A program made the position numbers and the translations under genes. From positions 2,108,001-2,172,000 of the forward strand of contig AP014633.1 in the NCBI GenBank assembly GCA_000828835.1: a stretch of DNA of 64,000 nt. The letters run 5' to 3'. The notes beneath the pieces were generated by a model that made no database searches, was not told the origin of the DNA, and saw only the letters and a list, made by a program, of their open reading frames with translations. This DNA comes from Thioploca ingrica (lineage in GTDB: Bacteria > Pseudomonadota > Gammaproteobacteria > Beggiatoales > Beggiatoaceae). Of the stretch, positions 33,701-42,500 are shown piece by piece (position 1 is the first letter of the stretch; every line of letters starts with the position of its first letter).

Positions 33701-36136
33701 TTAACTGGTTGCTGATGGTTTAGTACAATTAACGTGCAGAAGTTTTTTTGAGTTCTTAACGGTGAGGCGTGATGGAAAAGGGGCGGAGGTATTTGTACTC
33801 GTTTGTTGTGCAATGGATAAAGAAGTACTCGGTTGCCAATCTGCTGGTGAAAGCGAACTACCTACGAGAGGAACAACTACAAAAGTATTGGATTTTTCTT
33901 CCGCTGATCGAAGATTACTACAAATATTTTGGAGCAAATGACTCGCATCTAAGAACTCAGATTGTAAAATGATCAAGGATTCGTTTAATTGAGCATCGGG
34001 TGAATTGACCGTTATTTCACCATTGATGCCATATTGAGAAGAGGCTTCTATAACACTGGGGGAAAGTTTATAAAGCCCCGTAACCGTAATATCAATATTG
34101 CCACCATTACCTTCAAAGGCATTGGCTTGGATAAGGGCATTATTGAGTAGAATAAATTCGGGTTTAAGCGTAATATTGCCGCCATCCCCCTTCTCGCCCT
34201 GAACGCTCGTGGTAATTTGACTTCCTACTAAATATAAATAGCCCGGTGAGGTGATAATGATACTGCCTCCATCCGCTTGTTGTGTCTTAGTTTCAATCAC
34301 ACTGTTTTGCATACGGAGTGACTCACCGATATTCAATTCCACTTGTCCGGCGTCGCCTTGATCGCTACTAGCTGCTGAGATGGTACTGGCTCCCTTGAGG
34401 TTAACTTGGTTAGCTTGTATCTGAATATCTCCCCCTTTTTCTTTCCCAAAAGTCATGGCTATTATCTGACCACTTTCTTGCAGAATTAATTGCTGGCTGC
34501 GTAATATTAAATCCCCGGCTTTGCCGTTGGTTGAAATAGTAGAAATGCCACCACCACCAGAAATATTGAGATCGCCGGCTATCTCAATATGGATGGTACC
34601 GGCTTGACCTACATTTTGGGTAGACGCATCGATGATTCCACCTGCTTTCAATTGCAATTCACCGGCGGTTAAGTCAAGATTTCCCCCTTGACCTTGATCA
34701 AAGGAAGTAGTAGAAATACTGCTACGTTGTTGAGAGATTCTACCAGAAGAAGTGGTACGAGGTTTGCCACGACCGGCGATGATAATTTCTTGAGCAACTT
34801 TAATATCGATTTGACCACCTTGACCTTTCCCTAAAGTAACAGCCAGTATTCGAGCACCATCTTGAATATGTAAGCGACGAGTTGTTAAGAGAATGCGTCC
34901 GGCGTTACCGGCACTGTCGGTTTTGCCTTCAGCATCTGCAATGATACCGCTGGTAAAAAGCCCACTTTGATTATCACCGGTTAGCTGAGTATCTCCGTTA
35001 ATGGTCAAGAAAAGATTACCGCCTTGACCGGTACCAAAAGTGGTTGAACTAATTTGCGCACCCGCCGCTAAATTTAATTGTTTTGCTTCTAATACAATAT
35101 TACCGGCATTACCAGCATTTTTAGCGTCCTTATCAGTTGGACTACCGGATTGTGCCTGAATACCGCTTAGCTTACCTTCACTATTTTCGCCACTGAAAGT
35201 CACACTACCCGTCGCGTTGATTTGCACTTTACCCCCGGTTCCCGTTCCCAAAGTAGAGCTAGACAAATATCCCCCGCGAGAACCGGCTAATTCATCCACT
35301 TGCACGTCTATACCTTGAGCAGCCGTTGCCCCTAAAGTATTCGCCGTTACCTGCGTGTTATCAAGGAGTAATTGACCGGCACGAATATAAATGGCGCCAC
35401 CCCCTTCGCCACTGGTACTAATCTGAGAATCTAAGGCGGTTATTTTGCCACGCGGTGCCGATAAAGTTAATTCATGGTCTTGTAACCCGACTTTGCCTTT
35501 ACCAGCGATACTCGCTAAATTGAGATAACCTGAAGGTGAAGTCAGTTGAGCATGGCTAAAAGAAAAATTGTTTCCTATCAAAGATAGGGTTTTTCCTACC
35601 GGAACCGTCAAATGGCTACTGTCAATGGATAAATCGGCTGGCGAATCGGTAAAAAATCCAAAAGCCGTAATAGGCGCAATGGTTAAGGAACTGTTATTCG
35701 GTTGACTCGCGTTAAATTCATTGCCATCTTGAAAAAGTAAGGCATTCGCTGTACTGATATGAAAAGAACCTTGAACATCCAATGATGCTTGTGGACCAAA
35801 CACCAGACCCGCCGGATTGATAAGGTAAAAATCAGCATGAGGTAGGGTGGAACGAATTAATCCATTAATATTTGAAGGATAACCGCCGGTTACTCGACTA
35901 AAAATATTGGAGATATTTTCCGGACCTGAAAAAGTAGCGCTTTCATCCGAATTAAGATTAAATTGACTAAAGCTATGAAATAAATTATCCCCGAGTTGTT
36001 GACCCAGTTCTGCACCGATTGCATAATGCGGACCGGGTAAAGCACCCGATGTTCCCAAGGTACCATCCAGAGTAATTTCTGCATAAGCCCAAGAAATGCA
36101 AAGAAATAAGCTGGTAAAATAAAGAATTAGTTTCAT
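33701..36136 (-). CDS. Two-partner-secretion exoprotein (haemagglutinin N-terminal domain), TpsA-like
   Basis: 811 residues. After a signal peptide (LILYFTSLFLCISWAYA) comes the TPS secretion domain, roughly residues 20-150: GTLGTSGALPGPHYAIGAELG, LFHSFSQFNLNSDESATFSG, FSRVTGGYPSNINGLIRST and DFYLINPAGLVFGPQASLDV. The rest is a repetitive right-handed beta-helix with many GQGGNL/GNAGRI-like turns. The protein should be exported through a TpsB outer-membrane pore and act as an adhesin or sheath component. No tpsB gene is adjacent. It is short for the family and ends in a non-repetitive tail with two cysteines. Confidence 0.88.
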   Translation of the reverse strand: MKLILYFTSLFLCISWAYAEITLDGTLGTSGALPGPHYAIGAELGQQLGDNLFHSFSQFNLNSDESATFSGPENISNIFSRVTGGYPSNINGLIRSTLPHADFYLINPAGLVFGPQASLDVQGSFHISTANALLFQDGNEFNASQPNNSSLTIAPITAFGFFTDSPADLSIDSSHLTVPVGKTLSLIGNNFSFSHAQLTSPSGYLNLASIAGKGKVGLQDHELTLSAPRGKITALDSQISTSGEGGGAIYIRAGQLLLDNTQVTANTLGATAAQGIDVQVDELAGSRGGYLSSSTLGTGTGGKVQINATGSVTFSGENSEGKLSGIQAQSGSPTDKDAKNAGNAGNIVLEAKQLNLAAGAQISSTTFGTGQGGNLFLTINGDTQLTGDNQSGLFTSGIIADAEGKTDSAGNAGRILLTTRRLHIQDGARILAVTLGKGQGGQIDIKVAQEIIIAGRGKPRTTSSGRISQQRSSISTTSFDQGQGGNLDLTAGELQLKAGGIIDASTQNVGQAGTIHIEIAGDLNISGGGGISTISTNGKAGDLILRSQQLILQESGQIIAMTFGKEKGGDIQIQANQVNLKGASTISAASSDQGDAGQVELNIGESLRMQNSVIETKTQQADGGSIIITSPGYLYLVGSQITTSVQGEKGDGGNITLKPEFILLNNALIQANAFEGNGGNIDITVTGLYKLSPSVIEASSQYGINGEITVNSPDAQLNESLIILQSEFLDASHLLQNICSNLRSAEEKSNTFVVVPLVGSSLSPADWQPSTSLSIAQQTSTNTSAPFPSRLTVKNSKKLLHVNCTKPSATS

Positions 36137-36407
36137 TTTCTTTCCAATATTTCTGTTAGCAATTTTGTTTATTTACTTTGACGAAGTTGTCTAAAATAAA
36201 CAAGTACCCAATGCTTTTTTAATGAATTTAAGAAAAAATTTTATAGATAAATCTGGTTAAAAAATACCGAGGTTCTTTAAATTTGATTTTTAGTCGTGTC
36301 AAAGAGAGGATGATTTTAATGTAACCAGCGGTTCAATCGCTCATTGCAATATGGCTTATATTACTATAAGCATAGCACTACCGGATTTTTTAGTTGGGGT
36401 TGAACGA

Positions 36408-36863
36408 TTATTTGAACAATTCATCAATCGGTATACCTATATCCAGCGTCTTATCAATGAGGTCACCGGTAGTAAAGGTCTGTGCATTATCAGGAGAACT
36501 AAAAACCACGACTGAACCTTGCAATGGATCGACTAACCAACAGGATTTAATTCCACCTTGAAAATACACCTGGAATTTATTAACAATTTCTAGAGTTCCT
36601 TGGGTTGGAGAAAGAATTTCAATAGCCAATAGCGGCATTTCTGTCGTTTTAACAATATCGTGTAACCGATTGATTTTTCTTTGAGGATAAACACTAATAT
36701 CTGGGATATATTCTTTACCATCAATTTCTATAGAGATGGCACTGACCACAGAAAAATTATCTTGCTGACGTAGTGCCATACCGATACTGAGTTGAAAATA
36801 GCCATGATTAAAAGAAGGCAAGGTATTTTCCCCTGGTTCTGGAGTTAAGTATTCAATATTCAT
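36408..36863 (-). CDS. Uma2 family (DUF820) putative endonuclease
   Basis: 151 residues. IPDISVYPQRKINRLHDIVKTTEMPLLAIEILSPTQGTLEIVNKFQVYFQGGIKSCWLVDP carries the PD-(D/E)xK-like core of Uma2: the D of PDISVY, the E of AIEILS and the K of NKFQVY. Uma2 genes are abundant in cyanobacteria and sulfur bacteria and their biological substrate is unknown. The usual N-terminal part is shorter than in full-length relatives (about 190 residues), but the catalytic core is intact. A second family member lies at 59654. Confidence 0.8.
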   Translation of the reverse strand: MNIEYLTPEPGENTLPSFNHGYFQLSIGMALRQQDNFSVVSAISIEIDGKEYIPDISVYPQRKINRLHDIVKTTEMPLLAIEILSPTQGTLEIVNKFQVYFQGGIKSCWLVDPLQGSVVVFSSPDNAQTFTTGDLIDKTLDIGIPIDELFK

Positions 36864-37179
36864 AATAATCTTTTATAACAAAAATTTTAAATTAATTAAT
36901 TATTCTGGTATTAAGCCCAATTTTGATTGCATTAAATACTAGCTCAGGTTAACAATTATTCATTAATAAAATAAACCCGGTTAAGCTTATCTTAGTGAAA
37001 TACTCTTTTATTTAGTTTTGCTCGAGGGTTTATTTGCAAAATAAAAACAACTTTGCAAATTACGATGCAAAATGCAAAAGAAGATTGAACTTTAAGTACC
37101 TAATTAATTAAATATCTTTAATTACAGTCAATTAATAAAAATTAAAAGATTGGAACGGTATATGCTTCATATAGAGCAG
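36864..37179. other. AT-rich gene-free stretch before the candidate small RNA
   Basis: No gene recognised. A weak promoter-like pair (TTGAAC at 37085, TTAAAT 17 bp later) faces the candidate RNA at 37180-37260. Confidence 0.35.
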
Positions 37180-37260
37180 ACGTGAAGCCCACACGTTCTA
37201 TTAAAATCCTCCTTTCCTCCTCTGGGGTGGGTTTCCCTAACCCACCCGCCTATTTTTTTT
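37180..37260 (+). ncRNA. Candidate small RNA with CU-rich linker and intrinsic terminator
   Basis: A plus-strand hairpin ACGTG/CACGT (37180-37196) is followed by a CU-rich stretch (37207-37223) with two CCTCC anti-Shine-Dalgarno-like words. A terminator hairpin follows: GGGTGGG (37225-37231) paired with CCCACCC (37241-37247), then TATTTTTTTT to 37260. The T-run is on the plus strand and no plus-strand gene lies upstream. The terminator overlaps the last codons of the ABC ATPase gene on the other strand. The RNA start and promoter are uncertain. Confidence 0.4.
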
Positions 37261-38025
37261 AATGTCAAATAGATAGAATGATTTTTCCATCGTTCCTAGC
37301 GTAATTTTTTCTACCTGAACACCAAATACTTTTGCTATGATCTTTTCTGTCAGTACCTCATCCGGTAACCCGACAGCAACAATATGATTATTATGCACTA
37401 ATACGACTTGATCGGCATAGCGGCTGGCTGTATTGAGATCGTGTATTGAAAACGCTACGGTTTTACCGGCTTGAGTTAACTGTTTTAATAAGTTTAGAAT
37501 TTCCAGCGCATGAGCCACATCTAAATTAGCAGTTGGCTCATCTAATAAAATTATTTTAGCTTCAGTCGCTAAACTTCTAGCAATCAGAACGCGTTGCTGT
37601 TCACCACCGGATAACTCGGTAATCGGCCGCTGAGCCAAATAAGCGATATCTACTTTAAGCATCGCTTGTTCTACACAATAATAATCATAATCAGTTGGGG
37701 GTTGTAAACGTCTTAAATGAGCATGGCGTCCCATCATCACGACTTCTTTAACCGTAAACGCAAAATTTATGGTGGTATTGTGGGGTACAAAAGTAAGATA
37801 TTGAGCAAGCTGACGCCGCCGAAATTGAGATAATTCACAGTCATTTAATTTGACATTACCCTTGGTGGGTTGCCAAAGCCCAACTAATAAACGCAGTAAA
37901 GTCGTTTTACCAGCACCATTTGGTCCAAGAATAGCAGTTAATTGTCCTGAAGACAATACTAAGGAAGCCGCTTGCATAAGCCAATGACCATCCATAGCAA
38001 ATCCGACATTTTGCAAAGTCAGCAT
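37237..38025 (-). CDS. ABC transporter ATP-binding protein, FecE/BtuD type
   Basis: 262 residues. Walker A GPNGAGKTTLLRLL, Q-loop in VPHNTTINFAFTVKEVVMMGRHAH, signature LSGGEQQRVLIARSL, Walker B IILLDEPTANLD and switch H in FSIHDLNTAS are all present. The MGRxxH word and the Fec-type partner gene mark it as the ATPase of an iron-siderophore, heme or cobalamin importer. It follows the permease gene by 7 bp. No periplasmic binding protein or TonB receptor lies within the window, so the substrate cannot be named. Confidence 0.92.
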   Translation of the reverse strand: MLTLQNVGFAMDGHWLMQAASLVLSSGQLTAILGPNGAGKTTLLRLLVGLWQPTKGNVKLNDCELSQFRRRQLAQYLTFVPHNTTINFAFTVKEVVMMGRHAHLRRLQPPTDYDYYCVEQAMLKVDIAYLAQRPITELSGGEQQRVLIARSLATEAKIILLDEPTANLDVAHALEILNLLKQLTQAGKTVAFSIHDLNTASRYADQVVLVHNNHIVAVGLPDEVLTEKIIAKVFGVQVEKITLGTMEKSFYLFDIKKNRRVG

Positions 38026-38032
38026 ATTGTTA

Positions 38033-39076
38033 TCAATAATCTATCTTTTGTCGCTCCTGCAATAAGAGATACAGGAAGAACGGGGCACCACCAATCGCGG
38101 TGATAATACCGAGACGTATTTCCTCAGGGCGGTGTAAAGTACGCGCTAATAAATCAGCCAGGATTAAAAAAATGGCACCGATTAGGGCGCTGGCCGGAAT
38201 TAAATAACGGTGTTTAGGTCCAATAAGCAGACGAACAATATGAGGAATGATTAAGCCAACAAAACCAACTATGCCACTAACAGCGACTGCTGTCCCCGTT
38301 AAAAGAGCACTACTCATTAAAATCATCCGTTTAACCGGTTCAACCTCGACACCCAGTGAATATGCCGTATCAGTGCCCATCAGCAAAATATCTAATTCTC
38401 TCGTATACCATAATGCCATAGCAATTCCCAGCAAAGTCCCAGGTAATGCTATCCACACATGATTCCACGTTCGATTTTCTAATCCACCCATCAACCAGAA
38501 AATAATCTCTCTAGCCACTTCGTGTTGTACCCAAGCTAGGGTAATCAAAAAAGAAGTCATCGCTCCAATTAAAGCATTTAGAGCGATACCCGCTAAGAGT
38601 AAGGTTGCAATCGGTGTCATATGCCGCTGAGTGGCAAATCCATAAACCACTAATAAACTAAACAGGGCGCCTAAAAAAGAAAAAATTGGCAAATAAAATA
38701 ATGAGTTACTTGCTAACCCCGTTGCTAACGCAATAACAGCACCTAACGCACTACCCGAACTCGTCGCTACAATATCTGGTGAGGCCAATGGATTTTGAAA
38801 CAAGCCTTGCATTTGAGCACCGGCTACCGCTAAAGCCGCACCCACTAAAGCGGCAACTATCACTCGCGGAATACGAATCAACCAGATGATCACCACTTGT
38901 GATTCTGGAATAGGAAGATGAGCTACCCAATGATGAGGTACTATTTTTGAGAGTATAATAGACAATATCGTGTCAATGGGTATGGAGACACTGCCAATGA
39001 TTATACTGGCTAAACCGGTCAATATAAGTAGAGTGAAAGTGATGGTAAAATAAAGTGTTATTCGTTGTTCATTCAC
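38033..39076 (-). CDS. ABC transporter permease, FecCD/BtuC family
   Basis: 347 residues with nine to ten membrane helices. The family words RIPRVIVAALVGAALAVAGAQMQGLFQNPLASPDIVATSSGSALG and GIVGFVGLIIPHIVRLLIGPKHRYLIPASALIGA are present, the second including the conserved coupling-helix region. It should form a dimer with the ATPase encoded 7 bp downstream and move iron chelates, heme or cobalamin into the cytoplasm. It is the first gene of the pair; the 430-bp AT-rich region upstream must hold its promoter. A clear Fur box was not seen. Confidence 0.92.
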   Translation of the reverse strand: MNEQRITLYFTITFTLLILTGLASIIIGSVSIPIDTILSIILSKIVPHHWVAHLPIPESQVVIIWLIRIPRVIVAALVGAALAVAGAQMQGLFQNPLASPDIVATSSGSALGAVIALATGLASNSLFYLPIFSFLGALFSLLVVYGFATQRHMTPIATLLLAGIALNALIGAMTSFLITLAWVQHEVAREIIFWLMGGLENRTWNHVWIALPGTLLGIAMALWYTRELDILLMGTDTAYSLGVEVEPVKRMILMSSALLTGTAVAVSGIVGFVGLIIPHIVRLLIGPKHRYLIPASALIGAIFLILADLLARTLHRPEEIRLGIITAIGGAPFFLYLLLQERQKIDY

Positions 39077-39505
39077 CCCAATTGGCCATCCTGGTATTTA
39101 TAACTTTCTAATTCTGAAGTTAATTCTATTTTTTTTATCCTAAAGTAAGCGGTTTAGTTCTAGCTTGATAAAATAATTTTATTTCAAATCAGTTATGTTT
39201 AAAAATTCAGTTTGCTTTTATATTTTTTATAATCTATTTTTTATTATAGATAAATTATTTTCATTTTGATATCCCCTTATCAATAAAACCTGAGAAATCG
39301 TTATTCGTTTTAATGCTAAAACTTTCAACAATATCCAAAATAGTTAAGATAAATGAGATAACTTGGCACACCTTGAGCTATTATTCTCTATAACCTGTCC
39401 CCTCGATTTTTTTAATGCGATGACCACTTGTTGATAAACATTAATTGAATACTGGTGGAAGAAAAAAATGTAATAACTAAAAATAAGGCTTAGTAAAGGT
39501 TACTT
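39077..39505. other. AT-rich divergent intergenic region
   Basis: 430 bp between the FecCD permease and the giant surface protein, which diverge here. Extremely AT-rich with poly-T/A runs. A TGGCAC word at 39364 is not followed by a properly spaced TTGC. No gene, repeat or convincing operator seen. Confidence 0.5.
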
Positions 39506-42500
39506 ATGATAATAAAATGCTATTATGGTGTTAAATATTTTGTTTGTTGGCTTAATAACTTTTTTTATAGTTATAATACTAAAAATAATTATTTAAAACA
39601 TAAACAAAGTATATTTAATTTAAATATTTTTTTAAAATGGGTTATGCTTGGTGTGTGGATAAGCTTGACACCCAACATGAAAGCATTCATGCCCGTGGAA
39701 AAGTTTTCGCCTCAGTTACTAGCAAAACCACTTATACCGGAATCATTTTATAATAATTCAATTTATTCTTCTAATCCTTTAGAAATTGTCATTATTGATC
39801 AACAAATAAAAGATTATCCGCAATTAATCGCTCAAATTTCCCCAGGAAAAACCATAATCTTGTTGGATCCTAATCAAGATGGGATTAAACAAATTACGCC
39901 CATTCTCTCTCGGTTGAAAAATATTCAAGCGGTTCATATTTTTTCTCATGCAGCCGCCGGTCATCTTCAACTCGGAAGCGCTTGGCTAAGTCCAGCCACT
40001 TTGCCGAATTATCAAGCCGATCTAGCTCAGTGGTTTGCTTCGACTTCAGTAAAATCTCATCGTCCCGATTTACTTTTCTATGGTTGTCAATTTTCTGGCG
40101 ATCCAGTTGGACAACAATTAATACAAAGGGTTAGCGAATTAACTGGTGCTGACGTAGCCGCTTCTCGGGATCTGACCGGTTATGCTCCATTGGGTGGTGA
40201 TTGGGACTTAGAGTTTACTACGGGTACAATCGAAGCCACTTTACCTTTTGCTAAAACGATTGAACCAAGCTATCAGGGGGTTTTAGCTCTTATCGAAGTC
40301 ACCACCCCCATAGATGAAAATGATGGCATCGGTGTAGGTACGGGAACTTCCTTGCGAGAAGCCATTATTGAAGCCAATCAAAACATGGATTCAGAAGATA
40401 CTATTCAGCTACAAAATGGTTTGACTTATTCCTTAAACCAACTGATTTTGCCCGATGAAAATGATGCCAAACAAGGCGATCTGGATATCAATAATGGCAC
40501 TATCACAATAGTAGTGAAAGACAATGGCATAGCAACGATTGATGGTAATAAAACGGATAGAATATTTCATCTCCGCAATAGCGCTAATTTAACGCTTTCT
40601 AATTTAATTATTACTAACGGCAAAGTTCAAGGTAGTTCTGGTTCTAATGGCAGTATGACGGGTGCTGGCGGTGGCGGTGGCGGTGGTGCTGGTTTAGGCG
40701 GTGCTATCTTCCACGAAGGGGCAGGTATTCTCACGGTAAAAGATTCTACTTTCTCCGATAACCAAGCGATAGGTGGTCAAGGCGGACCAGGATTTTCAAA
40801 GGGAGGTGATTTTAATGGCACCGGCGGTAATGGGGGTGGCAATAACGGTGGCATCGGTGGTGGTCCGGGTATGCCTGGGACTCCAGGTGGATTTGGTAGT
40901 GGTGGCGGTGGCGGTGGTGGTGCTTCGAATATGGGTGGTGCTGGTGGACCTGGTGGTTTTGGCGGCGGTGGTGGCGGTGGTGGTGGTCAAACTCAAGGTA
41001 ATGATGGTGGCTTAGGTGGTCCTAGTAGTTTTGGCGGTGGCAAAGGAGGGCAAGCAAAGTTGAGTGATGCCGCCGGTGGCGGTGGCGGTGCCGGACTAGG
41101 TGGTGCTATTTTTGTCAAACAGGGTCAACTTACCCTCGAAGGCAAGATTCTTTTTGAAAATAATTCAACCCTCGGTGGTAATGGTGGAAAAGGGGCGCGT
41201 GCAGCATTACTGGAGGATGACGGTCAATCTGGTCAAGGCAAAGGCGGTGCTTTTTTTCTCAACACCGGTTCTATTTTTAATTTAACGGCTACGGTTGACT
41301 ACAACAATAATTCTGCTAGCGATGATACCATTACTTCAACGGATAACGATGATATTTACAACCAATCTACTCCAGAAGTTGTGTTGTTAAATGATAGCGT
41401 TGAAGTCCCGGATGAAGCAGTGGATGTCGATTTAGGTAACACTCCATTAAATACTGATTTGATTAAAATTTTTACCATTAAAAATATCGGTGGTGCCAGC
41501 TTAATACTCACCGATCCGCCGAGTGTGACTGGGATCGGCTTTAGTTTAAAAAATAGCTTTGGTAAAACTTTTCTTTCGCCAGGTGCTATCACCACTTTTC
41601 AAGTCAAACTCGATGCCAGTCAGGCGGGTAATTTTACGGGCGATATCAGTTTTGCCAACAATGACAGCAATGAAAATCCTTATAACTTTTCTATCAAGAG
41701 TATGGTCACCACACCTAAACTTGAAGTTTTAGAGAGTACTATTCCGATCTCCAATCCATCTGATCCAATTGACTTTGGTTTTACGATAGTAGGAACTCCC
41801 GTTATTAAAACCTTTCAGATCAAAAATACTGGCACTGCCGATCTAACCTTGAAACTTCCAATTAATCTCAATGGTACTGGATTTAGTTTAGCCAGTCCTT
41901 TTGGCGCCACAACATTGTTGCCTGGAGAAACGACTACTTTTGAAATTCAACTCGATGCGCTTACTGGCGGCGATTTTAATGGAAAAGTTACTTTCAGTCA
42001 TAATGATACTAATAACAGTCCCTTTACTTTTGCTATCCAAGGTACGGTAATGGTAGGTGCCCAATATGCTTCAACGCCAGCACTTTCTAGTACGCTCAGT
42101 TTTGGTGGTACCCCGGTGGGTACGGCTAAAACCTTAACTTTAGATATTAAAGAAAGGGGTGATTCACCATTAGAAGTGTATTTCGGTAAAATAAGTGGCG
42201 AGCAGGCGAATGAATTTGCTGTTATATCCAATTCTTTTCCGATGACGATTGAAGATGGGGCTCCTGCTCAAACGGTCACTTTACAGTGCACCCCTTCACA
42301 AGCAGGTCAACGCACGGCAGTTTTAGAATTAAATAGTAATGATCGAGATCACACAGTCATTACCTATCCTTTAAAATGTCAAGGAATTTCCCCAGTTGAT
42401 CCCAATACGCCGGTTGATCCGACAGTTCCTTCTAATCCTTCTAATCCAACTGATCCTTCCAATCCGGTTGATCCTTCTACTCCACTTATGCCACGTTATT

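Noticed and set aside
39364-39378. Possible sigma-54 promoter upstream of the giant surface gene
   Set aside because: TGGCAC is present, but TTGA follows after 3 bp instead of TTGC after 5 bp.
40773-41015. Frames of 80 and 66 residues on both strands inside the giant gene
   Set aside because: Low-complexity shadows of the glycine-codon block (Val-rich on plus, Thr-rich on minus).
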